Assembly (NCBI RefSeq): GCF_002953935.1
Contig: NZ_CP026514.1
Span: 2,480,001-2,544,000, forward strand
Source of the DNA: Arthrobacter sp. PGP41
Lineage (GTDB): Bacteria > Actinomycetota > Actinomycetes > Actinomycetales > Micrococcaceae
Direction of reading: 5' to 3'
DNA length: 64,000 nt
In this document: positions 36,717-45,014 of the stretch, piece by piece
Layout of the letters: each line of letters begins with the position of its first letter
Position numbering within the stretch: position 1 is the stretch's first letter
Program-made: the position numbers and the translations under genes
Notes under the pieces: model-generated
What the model was told of the DNA's origin: nothing
Databases searched by the model: none
Seen by the model: only the letters and a program-made list of their open reading frames with translations

Positions 36717-37444
36717 TGAACTGCCTCCTGTGAGGGGTGGTGTGGCCGGGCGACGACAGGCAGGCGTCTTGCCCAGAGTGTAATGCCCTGCACCCTGATG
36801 AGCGCGGAAACCAGCAGCGGCGCCGCGGGCACCGCAAGGGCGGCGGCAAGGATGTTCCGGAGGGTGGCGGGCCGGCGGGTGCCGTCCATGCTGGCCACGA
36901 AGGGCCGGTGCCCCTCCCGTTCCAGCACGATGGACACCGCCAGCCGCTCCCCCGGCGCGGGCAGCTTCATCCGGTACTGCCCGCTTACGTCGTTGAAGGG
37001 TGAGACATAAAACGCCTTGGGCACGGCTGCCCGCCCGGCCGCGTCCGTCCGCAGCAGGTAGCAGTGGCGCTCCCCGTAGGTGTTGTGGACCTCGGCCACC
37101 ACGCACTGAAGCTCACCGCTGGTCCGGTAGCACCAGAACAGCGTCAGGGGGTTGAAAACGTAGCCGAAAACCCTGGCGCTGGTCAGCATGTGGATGGTGC
37201 CGCCGTCGGGCTCTATGCCCTGGGTGCGCAGGTAGCGCTCCACGTTGCTGCGGATGCTGGCATGCGGATCCCCGAGATGGTCACCGGCGTTGAACACGGC
37301 CAGCGGCCGGAGCAGGAACGGTAGCCGCGGGAGCTGGTCCACATCCACGAACCAGCTGTAGTTGCGGTACGTGAACGCGTTCTTCAGCGGTGTGCGCCGC
37401 ACGTGCGAGATGGACGTGCGGTAGAGGGCTGGGGCTGCGGTCAT
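36713..37444 (-). CDS. DUF1365 family protein
   Basis: A 243-residue protein with the DUF1365 layout: LYRTSISHVRRTPLKNAFTY, then RVFGYVFNPLTLFWCYRTSG, EVHNTYGERHCYLL and KAFYVSPFNDVSGQYRM. It has a likely C-terminal membrane-associated helix (AAALAVPAAPLLVSALIRV). The family's reaction is unproven, but it is regularly encoded between an FAD amine-oxidase-like protein and a CFA-like methyltransferase, as here, which points to acyl-chain modification. It overlaps both neighbours by 4 bp. Confidence 0.9.
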   Translation of the reverse strand: MTAAPALYRTSISHVRRTPLKNAFTYRNYSWFVDVDQLPRLPFLLRPLAVFNAGDHLGDPHASIRSNVERYLRTQGIEPDGGTIHMLTSARVFGYVFNPLTLFWCYRTSGELQCVVAEVHNTYGERHCYLLRTDAAGRAAVPKAFYVSPFNDVSGQYRMKLPAPGERLAVSIVLEREGHRPFVASMDGTRRPATLRNILAAALAVPAAPLLVSALIRVQGITLWARRLPVVARPHHPSQEAVQ

Positions 37445-38838
37445 GCGGATTCCGCCGCGGACAGCAGCTCCCGTTCCCCGCCGTCCCGGGAGCCGGGCGG
37501 AGCGGCAGCCTGGGCAACGGGCCAGGTCCGGCCCAGGGCTTCGGCTGCCCGCACGCCGGAAAGCGCACCGTCCTCATGGAAGCCCCAGCCGAGGTAGGCA
37601 CCGGCGTACGCGATGCGGTTGTCACTGAGGCCCGCGATTGCCTGCTGGGCCTGCAGCGACTCGGGGGTGTACTGCGGGTGCTCGTACACCATCCGCTCAA
37701 GGACCCGGTCATCCGCTATCAGCTCCGACTCCCCCAGGCTTACCAGGTAGGGCATGCCGTCAGCCGGGCTGAGCCGCTGCAGCCGGGTGAGGTCGTAGCT
37801 GACCAGGACCTTGTCCGGCCGGGCTTCGCAGGAGGGAAGGCGGTAGTTCCAGGAGGCCTTGGCATTGTCCGAGGCGGGCAGGACGGCCGGGTCCCGGTGG
37901 AACACTGTCTGGTTCACGGAGTACGGCATCCCGCCCAGCGCCTCCTTTTCGGCGGGCGTGGCATCGGCCAGGAATCCCAGTGCCTGCGCAGGGTGGGTGG
38001 CAACGACAACCGCCTCGAAGTCCTCCACGCCATGCTCCGTCACCAGCTCGACGCCGAGTGCATGGCGCCGGACGGCAATCACCGGCGTGTTGAGCCGGAC
38101 ATCCGCGAGGGCGGCAGCGAGTTTCTCGACGTACCTGGCCGAGCCGCCGCTGACGGTCCGCCACTGCGGCGAGCCTTTGACGCCCAGCATCCCGTGATGG
38201 CCCAGGAACGTGAAGAGGTACCGTGCCGGGTAGGCAAGCGCGGTGGTGGGATCGCAGGACCACACCGCACTGACCACCGGGGTCATGAAGTGGGAGATGA
38301 AGTAGGGACTGAAGTTTTCGCGTTCCAGGAACTCGCCAAGGGTCGGCTCTGCTGCCAGGTCCGCGTTGGCCGCGGAAACGGGTGCAGTCTCCAGCAGGGC
38401 CCGGGCCTTCCGGTAGAAGCGGGTGACCTCGAACAGCATCCGCAGGTACCGGCCCCGCAGGAGGCTGGAGGGGCGGGCGATGATGCCGCGTCCGCCCTCG
38501 CGGGCTCCGGCGTACTCCAGGCCGCAGCCGTCGCACCGGATGGACATGCTCATCTCGGAATCCTGCGTCTCCACCCCCAGTTCCGCGAACAGCCGCAGCA
38601 GAGTGGGGTACGTCCGTTCATTGTGCACAATGAAGCCGGTATCGACGCCGATGGAGGACCCGTCCGGCTGCGGCAGGTCATGCGTGTGCGCGTGCCCTCC
38701 CAGCCGTGAATCCGCTTCGAACAGCGTGACGTCGTCCTCCCTGTTGAGGACGTAGGCGGCGGTCAGGCCGGCCACGCCGCTGCCAATGACGGCCACCCGC
38801 CGTCGCCCGCCTCCGCTTACTGCTGGGTTAGGTGACAA
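37441..38838 (-). CDS. NAD(P)/FAD-dependent oxidoreductase of the amine oxidase fold
   Basis: I chose the TTG at 38838, 6 nt after AGAGGAG, giving 465 residues; the frame extends to 39009 without a better site. The N-terminal dinucleotide fold is VAVIGSGVAGLTAAY (GxGxxG at 19-24), followed by LFEADSRLGGHAHTH and the substrate-domain SIGVDTGFIVHNERTYP. It resembles phytoene-desaturase-like lipid oxidoreductases. It is the first gene of the FAD enzyme, DUF1365 and CFA-like operon and overlaps DUF1365 by 4 bp. It probably desaturates or oxidises the acyl chain; the substrate is inferred from context. Confidence 0.9.
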   Translation of the reverse strand: MSPNPAVSGGGRRRVAVIGSGVAGLTAAYVLNREDDVTLFEADSRLGGHAHTHDLPQPDGSSIGVDTGFIVHNERTYPTLLRLFAELGVETQDSEMSMSIRCDGCGLEYAGAREGGRGIIARPSSLLRGRYLRMLFEVTRFYRKARALLETAPVSAANADLAAEPTLGEFLERENFSPYFISHFMTPVVSAVWSCDPTTALAYPARYLFTFLGHHGMLGVKGSPQWRTVSGGSARYVEKLAAALADVRLNTPVIAVRRHALGVELVTEHGVEDFEAVVVATHPAQALGFLADATPAEKEALGGMPYSVNQTVFHRDPAVLPASDNAKASWNYRLPSCEARPDKVLVSYDLTRLQRLSPADGMPYLVSLGESELIADDRVLERMVYEHPQYTPESLQAQQAIAGLSDNRIAYAGAYLGWGFHEDGALSGVRAAEALGRTWPVAQAAAPPGSRDGGERELLSAAESA

Positions 38839-38968
38839 TGCATGCTCCTCTGCTGAACATTTGCCGCTGGGCTGGGTATCCAGATGGCAATTCGGCACCA
38901 CGTGCCCGGCGGATGGGTGGGATGGGCGGCAGTTTTTTCGGCGGCGGCCGGCGGAGTACTGTGGGCGG

Positions 38969-39886
38969 GTGGTAAACCCGGTACACCTGAAGACCCTCCT
39001 GGAGGTCACCCGGCTCGGTTCATTCGCAGCCGCAGCGGCAACACTTGGCTACACGGCCTCGGCCGTCTCCCAGCAGATGTCCGCCCTGGAACGCGACACC
39101 GGCGTCGTCCTGTTCCAGCGTTCGGCACGGCGCGTGGTGCCCACGGAAGCCGCCGTCGTCATGACCCGGCACGCCGCCAAGGTCCTCACGGACATCGAAG
39201 CCCTGATGGCCGCTGCCTCAAGGACGCAGGATTCGGCCAGCCAGGAACTCAGGCTGGGGATCTTTCCCAGCCTCGCCACGTACGTCCTGCCACGCATCCT
39301 TAAGAATCCGTCCTGGAAGAACCTGGGCATCGACCTGAAAGTGTCCGTGGCTGAACCCGGGCAGACCATCCAGGGTCTGCGCACCGGCGGCGACCTGGAC
39401 CTCGCCGTTGTGTTCCAGGTGGGCCAGACCGGTTTTGCGTGGCCGAACACCATCAACCGGCAATGGATCGGCGACGACGACTTCCGGGTGGTGCTGCCCG
39501 CCGGCTGGGGCTTCCGGTCCGATGCCAAGGTAGCCGCTGACCATCTCTCCGAGATGCCGTGGATCATGCACCACCCGGGCACCAGCGACGCCATGGTGAT
39601 TGAGCGCCTGTTCGCCGGCTGCAATTTGCATCCGCGGGTGGTGGCGCACAGTGACGATTTCCACGCGAGCCTGGAGATGGCGGCCGCGGGGCTGGGCGCG
39701 GCTTTGGTGCCGGAGCTTGCCCTGCGCAACAAGCCGGCGGGCGTGGTGGTCCTGGACGTCCCTGAAATCCGGCTGGCCCGGAACGTCTTTGCGCTCCTGA
39801 TCAACGAGCGGAAGACTGCCCGGGTCCAGCTGTTCGTCGACCTGCTGGCCGAGACGCTCGCCGGGATGCGCACCGCGGTGAATTAG
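38969..39886 (+). CDS. LysR-family transcriptional regulator
   Basis: About 305 residues from a GTG at 38969. The N-terminal winged HTH is GSFAAAAATLGYTASAVSQQ, then LERDTGVVLFQRSARR (about 17-58). The remainder is the two-lobe effector domain (LRLGIFPSLATYVLP, DLAVVF). It is transcribed divergently from the FAD, DUF1365 and CFA-like operon, sharing a 130-bp gap, and LysR regulators commonly control such divergent neighbours. The ligand is unknown. The start site is not firm, because the ribosome site is weak. Confidence 0.9.
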   Translation: MVNPVHLKTLLEVTRLGSFAAAAATLGYTASAVSQQMSALERDTGVVLFQRSARRVVPTEAAVVMTRHAAKVLTDIEALMAAASRTQDSASQELRLGIFPSLATYVLPRILKNPSWKNLGIDLKVSVAEPGQTIQGLRTGGDLDLAVVFQVGQTGFAWPNTINRQWIGDDDFRVVLPAGWGFRSDAKVAADHLSEMPWIMHHPGTSDAMVIERLFAGCNLHPRVVAHSDDFHASLEMAAAGLGAALVPELALRNKPAGVVVLDVPEIRLARNVFALLINERKTARVQLFVDLLAETLAGMRTAVN

Positions 39887-39931
39887 GCCCGAACGCTGGA
39901 ATGCACCGCTGTTCGGGTCTATGTTGAAACT

Positions 39932-40438
39932 ATGAGCAAGGTAGCGAGCCGGCACTTTGGAGAGATTGAGCTCAACCACGGCAGGGATCACTTCATCGCC
40001 GCGAAGCACGAACTTCGCGGCCATCCGCTGGAGCTCGACCTGAACGTGACCGCCCACGACCACTTCGACGAGGCCGCACTGCACAAGGTGGACTACCGCC
40101 TGCGGTTCCTGCCCGAGCTCGTGGACGAGGTCCGGGACATGATCGCGGAAGAACTGGAACAGGAAGGCACCAGCCCGCAGGAGTACCTGCACTTCCACTG
40201 CAACGCCCTCAAGGATGAGCACCTGCAGAAGGTCTTCGGCATATCGGACCGCAGCCAGCTCACCAACGAGGTGTTCCTGAAGGCCCTGAAGCTCGGCCAC
40301 GTGGGCATCTACCCCGGACAGCCCGAGCGCTACTTTGTCCTGGACTTCACCCTGGGTGAGCATTTCACCGACGAGGTGCTGGTGGCCTCCGCGGACGAAG
40401 ACGGCGTCGTGGACGACGAAATCGTGTGGGAATCCTAG
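39932..40438 (+). CDS. DUF2004 family protein
   Basis: A 168-residue cytoplasmic acidic protein. The pattern HFGEIEL, ELDLNV, ALHKVDYRLRFLPELVDEVR, HFHCNALK and GHVGIYPG, YFVLDFTLGEHFTDEVLV matches DUF2004, a family with no assigned reaction. It is a single gene between lysR and a strong bidirectional terminator. It has no signal peptide. Confidence 0.88.
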   Translation: MSKVASRHFGEIELNHGRDHFIAAKHELRGHPLELDLNVTAHDHFDEAALHKVDYRLRFLPELVDEVRDMIAEELEQEGTSPQEYLHFHCNALKDEHLQKVFGISDRSQLTNEVFLKALKLGHVGIYPGQPERYFVLDFTLGEHFTDEVLVASADEDGVVDDEIVWES

Positions 40439-40464
40439 GTTTCGGCGGGCTCGGCCATCAAGCA

Positions 40465-40515
40465 AAAGAACGACGTCGGCAGGTCACCTGAAGTGACCAG
40501 CCGACGTCGTTCTTT
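40465..40515. terminator. bidirectional terminator between DUF2004 gene and metE
   Basis: AAAGAACGACGTCGGC and GCCGACGTCGTTCTTT are perfect 16-nt inverted arms, with a further inner stem GGTCAC/GTGACC. The A and T ends serve both convergent genes. Confidence 0.93.
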
Positions 40516-40521
40516 ATGTAC

Positions 40522-42861
40522 TTACTTCGCTGACTCCAGCAGGCCGGCGCGGACTGCCTGGGTTGCCTTGACCAGGTTGCGCAGGGACTCTTCGGTCTCG
40601 GCGTAGCCCCGGGTCTTCAGTCCGCAGTCCGGGTTGACCCAGAGCTGGCGGGACGGAACGTGCTTGACGGCGGTGGCCAGCAGTTCGGTGACTTCACCCT
40701 CACCCGGCACGCGCGGCGAGTGGATGTCATAGACGCCCGGGCCAACGCCGCGGCCGAAGCCGTGGGACTCGAGGTCGTGGACAACCTCCATGCGTGAGCG
40801 GGCTGCCTCGATGGACGTCACGTCCGCATCGAGGCCGTCGATCGCGTCGATGATCACGCCGAACTCCGAGTAGCAGAGGTGGGTGTGGATCTGGGTGGCG
40901 TCGGCGGCACCGGCCGTTGCCAGGCGGAAGGAGTCCACGGACCACTTCAGGTAGTCCTCGTGGTCAGCTTTGCGCAGCGGCAGGAGCTCGCGCAGCGCGG
41001 GCTCGTCCACCTGGATGACCTTGATGCCGGCGGCTTCGAGGTCGGCGATTTCGTCGCGCAGGGCCAGGCCAACCTGGTTGGCGGTTTCGCGCAGCGGCTG
41101 GTCGTCGCGGACGAAGGACCAGGCCAGGATGGTGACCGGGCCGGTGAGCATGCCCTTCATCGGCTTGCTGGTCAGGGACTGTGCGTACTTGGCCCACTCG
41201 ACCGTGATGGGCGCGCTGCGGGTGACGTCGCCCCAAAGGATGGACGGCCGGGTGCAGCGGGAGCCGTAGGACTGGACCCAGCCGTGGACCGTGACGTCGA
41301 AGCCCTCAAGGTTCTCGGCGAAGTACTGCACCATGTCGTTGCGCTCCGGCTCGCCGTGCACCAGGACGTCATAGCCCAGCTCTTCCTGGAGTTCAACGAC
41401 CCGCTTGATCTCATCTTTCATGAGCTGTTCGTACTGCTCGTTGGTGAGGTCGCCCTTGTTGTTGCGGGCCCGGGCCGAACGGATCTCCGAGGTCTGCGGG
41501 AAGGAGCCGATGGTGGTGGTGGGCAGCGGCGGCAGGTGCAGCGCCTGTTCCTGGGCGGCCTCGCGGACCGGGTACTCCGAGCGGCTGAAGTCAGCGGCGG
41601 TGAGCGCCTCGGTGCGGGCACGGACGTCCGTGCGGCGGACGCCTGCGGCGGTGGCGCGGGAAGCAATCACTGCTGTGGCTTCGTCAATGGCGGCCTTCGC
41701 GGAAGCGGGGTCGGCCAGGTAGGACGCGAGGGTCCTGACCTCAACCGCCTTCTGGTCGGAGAACGCCAGCCAGCTGCGCAGCTGTTCGGAGAGCTGCGCC
41801 TCCTCGGCAACGTCATGCGGCACGTGCTGCGTGGACGTGGAGGTGGAGACGGTGACCCTGCCTGCAGCTGCCTTCAGTGCGTCCAGCTTGGCGGCCGAAG
41901 CGGCGAGGTCGTTGCGCCAGATGTTGTGGCCGTCCACGACGCCGGCAACCAGGGTCTTGCTGCCCAGCCCGGCGAGTGCCGCGGCGGAAGGAACGGCGCC
42001 CTTGAAGACGTCAATGTGCAGGGCCTCGATGTTGGTGGCGGCGAGGGTGCCAAGCTGGCCGTCGAGTGAACCGTACGGGGTGGAGACGAGGATCTGCGGG
42101 CGGTCGGCTGCAGCGGTGAGGACCTCGTAGGCGCGGGCCACGGCTGCTTCGACTTCGACGGCCGGGGTGTCCTGGTCAACCACGAGTGCGGGTTCGTCCA
42201 GCTGGACCCAGCTGGCGCCGGCGGCGGCGAGCTTCTCGAGCAGCTGGACGTAGACGGGCAGGATGTCCTCGAGGCGGGACAGCGGCGCGAAACCGGCCGG
42301 GGCGCCGTCGGAAGCCTTGGACAGCAGCAGGTACGTGACCGGGCCAACGATGTACGGGCGGGTTTCGAGGCCGTTGGCGAGGGCGAAGGCGAACTCGTCA
42401 ACCTTCGCGGTGGAGGCCAGGCTGAACCCGGTCTCCGGGCCGATTTCCGGCACCAGGTAGTGGTAGTTGGTGTCGAACCACTTGGTCATTTCCAGCGGCT
42501 GCTGATCCTTGTTGCCGCGGGCCAGGGTGAAGTAGCCGTCGATGTCCAGCTGTCCCTCGGCGTTGAGGAGCTTGCCGAAGCGGGCAGGCACGGCGCCGAG
42601 GTGGGCGGTGGCGTCCAGGACCTGGTCGTAGTAGGAGAAGGTGCCCGGCACGGCTGCCGCTTCCGTCAGGCCGAGTTCCTGCAGGCGCTTGGCGATGGCC
42701 AGTTGGATGTCCTTGGCGGCGTTGTCCAGGGCGGCGGCGTCGATCTTGCCGGCCCAGTAGGCCTCGATGGCTTTCTTGAGCTCGCGGCGGCGGCCGATGC
42801 GGGGGTATCCCAGCAGGGAAGCAGCGGGAAAGGGCGTGGTGGCGTTGTTGATGTCAGTCAT
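40522..42861 (-). CDS. metE: cobalamin-independent methionine synthase
   Basis: A 779-residue enzyme that transfers the methyl of 5-methyltetrahydropteroyl-glutamate to homocysteine. The zinc-site cysteine lies in NPDCGLKTRGY (Cys746), and HTHLCYSEF and QVDEPALRE hold other ligands and substrate contacts. Two homologous barrels are present (N-terminal GYPRIGRRRELKKAIE, C-terminal PTTTIGSFPQT). It lies 111 bp after metF on the same strand and is probably co-transcribed. The length is normal and no motif is missing. Confidence 0.98.
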   Translation of the reverse strand: MTDINNATTPFPAASLLGYPRIGRRRELKKAIEAYWAGKIDAAALDNAAKDIQLAIAKRLQELGLTEAAAVPGTFSYYDQVLDATAHLGAVPARFGKLLNAEGQLDIDGYFTLARGNKDQQPLEMTKWFDTNYHYLVPEIGPETGFSLASTAKVDEFAFALANGLETRPYIVGPVTYLLLSKASDGAPAGFAPLSRLEDILPVYVQLLEKLAAAGASWVQLDEPALVVDQDTPAVEVEAAVARAYEVLTAAADRPQILVSTPYGSLDGQLGTLAATNIEALHIDVFKGAVPSAAALAGLGSKTLVAGVVDGHNIWRNDLAASAAKLDALKAAAGRVTVSTSTSTQHVPHDVAEEAQLSEQLRSWLAFSDQKAVEVRTLASYLADPASAKAAIDEATAVIASRATAAGVRRTDVRARTEALTAADFSRSEYPVREAAQEQALHLPPLPTTTIGSFPQTSEIRSARARNNKGDLTNEQYEQLMKDEIKRVVELQEELGYDVLVHGEPERNDMVQYFAENLEGFDVTVHGWVQSYGSRCTRPSILWGDVTRSAPITVEWAKYAQSLTSKPMKGMLTGPVTILAWSFVRDDQPLRETANQVGLALRDEIADLEAAGIKVIQVDEPALRELLPLRKADHEDYLKWSVDSFRLATAGAADATQIHTHLCYSEFGVIIDAIDGLDADVTSIEAARSRMEVVHDLESHGFGRGVGPGVYDIHSPRVPGEGEVTELLATAVKHVPSRQLWVNPDCGLKTRGYAETEESLRNLVKATQAVRAGLLESAK

Positions 42862-42972
42862 GGGAATCTCCTGGGGAGTTGGAATGTGTGCGGAAGGCCC
42901 GTTGGAGGGCGCACAGCTGAAGGGTGTTCAGCTAAAAAGCGTTCAGCTAACAGCCGTTGGGCTTTGGCGGGC

Positions 42973-43932
42973 TCAGCTGGCGAGCTGGCCGGCCACGGCA
43001 TCGCGGCGGCTGGAACGGGTGCGCCGCGGGAGGGCCAGCTTGTCCAGCACGTCCAGGGCGCTTTGGTGTTCATTGAAGGTGTAGAGATGGATGCCCGGCG
43101 CTCCGGCATCCAGTGCCGCGTTGGCAAGGTCAACGGTGGCACTGACACCAATCCGCATGCGCTCCAGGTCGCTGTCCGCCGCGGCCATCCGGTCCAGCAG
43201 TTCGGGAGCCGGCTCCACGCCTGTCAGCTCGCCGAGCCGCTTCAGGCGCCGAAGGCTGGTGAGCGGCATGACACCGGGAATGATCGGGATGGTGACCCCT
43301 GCCCGGCGTGCCCGCGTCAGGAGGTCGGCGTACTGCTCCGTGTGGAAGAAGACCTGCGTGATGGCGAAGTCCGCGCCGGACCGCTGCTTGGCGAGCAGCA
43401 CCTCGACGTCGTGCGCTTCGCTCGGTGACTCCGGGTGCCGGGTGGGGTAGGCAGCGACACCCACGGCGATCTTCCCGGCACAGAGCAGGGCGGACCGGCG
43501 CTGTTCAACCCGGCGGATGAGCTCGATCAGGTCCTGTGCATAGCGCAGCGATCCCTCGGCCGGTGCGCCGCCGTCCTTGGGCAGGTCGCCGCGGAGGGCA
43601 AGGATGCCACGCACGCCCGTGTCCAGCAGTTCGCCGATGATTCCCGCAAGTTCCTGGGGCGTGTTGCCCACGCAGGTCAGGTGGGCCAGGGGCCGGAGCG
43701 TGGTTTCCAGGAGCAGGCGGTTGATGAGCTCGACGGCGGTGTCCCGGTTGGAGCCGCTGGCGCCGTAAGTGACGGAAACGTAGTCCGGTGCGGTGGTTTC
43801 CAGTTCCCGGATGGTGGTCCAGAGGGTTTCCGCGGCTGCCGGCGAACGTGGCGGGAACAGCTCGTAGGAAAGCGCCACAGGTGCGGCGTCTGAAAGATTC
43901 GGGTGCGTTTCAATAAGGCTTGGTGGCGACAT
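42973..43932 (-). CDS. metF: methylenetetrahydrofolate reductase
   Basis: I chose the ATG at 43932 (AAGGA upstream), giving 319 residues; the frame extends to 44079 into the leader. It is an FAD-dependent TIM barrel: YELFPPRSP, DYVSVTYGASGS, LAHLTCVGNTPQEL, LALRGDLP and DFAITQVFFHTEQY. It makes 5-methyltetrahydrofolate for MetE, encoded next. Both lie on the minus strand, and the 228 bp upstream hold a structured leader and a palindrome. The gene looks intact. Confidence 0.95.
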   Translation of the reverse strand: MSPPSLIETHPNLSDAAPVALSYELFPPRSPAAAETLWTTIRELETTAPDYVSVTYGASGSNRDTAVELINRLLLETTLRPLAHLTCVGNTPQELAGIIGELLDTGVRGILALRGDLPKDGGAPAEGSLRYAQDLIELIRRVEQRRSALLCAGKIAVGVAAYPTRHPESPSEAHDVEVLLAKQRSGADFAITQVFFHTEQYADLLTRARRAGVTIPIIPGVMPLTSLRRLKRLGELTGVEPAPELLDRMAAADSDLERMRIGVSATVDLANAALDAGAPGIHLYTFNEHQSALDVLDKLALPRRTRSSRRDAVAGQLAS

Positions 43933-44080
43933 TTGCGTCCTTGGCTTTGGGCCATTGACGGCTGCTGTCGGAAAAAGCGACGACGGCCGGCAATGAATTT
44001 GAGTTTGGGGAACACGGAAGGACTCCACGAGGACGCAGCCGCGGCTGGTACGCCCTGAAATGAAGTTGTCCGTGAGCAAA

Positions 44081-44132
44081 TGTCAGGCCCACATGGGGGC
44101 ACCCACACCCTCCACACGGAGGATCGCTGACA
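44081..44132 (-). promoter_or_regulatory. three-way-junction RNA element in the metF leader
   Basis: On the minus strand TGTCAG (44132-44127) pairs with CTGACA (44086-44081). Inside sit two hairpins, CCTCC/GGAGG (44109-44122, loop four) and GCCC/GGGC (44087-44100). This folds as a three-way junction before metF. I know no riboswitch with exactly this form; a methionine- or SAM-sensing leader is inferred. Confidence 0.4.
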
Positions 44133-44133
44133 C

Positions 44134-44147
44134 GTTACCGGGGTAAC
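44134..44147. promoter_or_regulatory. inverted repeat near the metF promoter
   Basis: GTTACC and GGTAAC arms are separated by two bases, next to TATAC-like promoter sequence. A regulator operator is plausible, but the protein is unknown. Confidence 0.4.
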
Positions 44148-44258
44148 TTGTATAAGACTCTATGAGCGGCAGGGGACGCATTCAAGTTGGCCTCCGAATT
44201 AAGACGCAGTTTTACGCCTTCTTCTGGTTCTCTACGGAATTTTCTTCGTGCGCAGCCG

Positions 44259-45014
44259 CTACCAGGGGCGCTCCGGGCCGGGAGCATACCCGGTGTCCTC
44301 CAGGTATTCCTCCCGTTCGCGGCCGCTGTTGCGTTCCCGCTGGCCCTGCCGGGCGCTGTCCTCCAACTGCTGCAGCTGGCCCTGCAGCGGCAAATCCCGG
44401 CCGTGCTCACCGGGCGCGTCCTCCGCCGGCCCTGCTTCCGGGCCCGGGCTGCTGCCGGGTGCCGAGAGTTTTTCCTGCAGGCGTGCTTCAGCTCCGGCCA
44501 GCCGGCCCCCCGTCCCGCCGGGCAGTCCCCCGGAAAAGCACCCGTCCGGCGCTGCTTCCGCGGCTGCGAGTGCCTCCTCGAACAAACCGGCAGCCGGCAC
44601 CGGTTCTCCTGCCTGCAGCTTTTCGTCACCGAGGCGCTCGATGGCCAGGACCAGGTTCACCCTGATGACGCAGGCATCGGGGGATTCGGACCGGGCCGGC
44701 GGGACAGCGCCCAGCGCCTCCTCGAAGCGGAGGCGCGCCGCGGCGAAATTGCCGTCCAGGACATGGGCATCCCCGGCGGCGAAGTGCGCCTTGTGGGGTT
44801 CGATGAGGTTTGCCGGCTGCAGGGCGTCCGCGGCGGCCCGGACGGATGCCGCGTCGGCGGCGTCGAAGGCGCCGGCCGCCCGGCCTCCCAGCACTCCAAG
44901 GCTGAGCAGCTTGGCGGCGATGCACAGGACCAGGACCACCGGTAAGGCAGACCACGCGAGGAGGCGCCGCCGCCGTGCCGGGCTGCTGCCCGCGTTCCGC
45001 TCGAGGGGAGTCAC
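44259..45014 (-). CDS. membrane-anchored TPR-like protein of the MoxR/VWA cluster
   Basis: A 251-residue protein. One transmembrane helix at about 18-40 follows RRRR. TPR-like helices (about 80-160: AHFAAGDAHVLDGNFAAARL, then PAAGLFEEALAAAEAAP) and a Gly/Pro/Glu-rich tail follow. It is the last gene of the six-gene MoxR/DUF58/VWA cluster and overlaps the upstream VWA gene by 4 bp. TPR partners are common in Bat-type clusters. The function is inferred from that context. Confidence 0.78.
   Translation of the reverse strand: MTPLERNAGSSPARRRRLLAWSALPVVLVLCIAAKLLSLGVLGGRAAGAFDAADAASVRAAADALQPANLIEPHKAHFAAGDAHVLDGNFAAARLRFEEALGAVPPARSESPDACVIRVNLVLAIERLGDEKLQAGEPVPAAGLFEEALAAAEAAPDGCFSGGLPGGTGGRLAGAEARLQEKLSAPGSSPGPEAGPAEDAPGEHGRDLPLQGQLQQLEDSARQGQRERNSGREREEYLEDTGYAPGPERPW

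Larger units (their letters stand above)
43933..44258. other. 326-bp metF upstream region
   Basis: Contains the metF leader (about 43933-44133), the folded element at 44081-44132 and the GTTACC palindrome at 44134-44147. The end of the TPR-like gene forms the other border. Confidence 0.6.

Noticed and set aside
40879..42069. 396-codon open frame antisense to metE
   Set aside because: A shadow of metE codon bias; no ribosome site or family motif.
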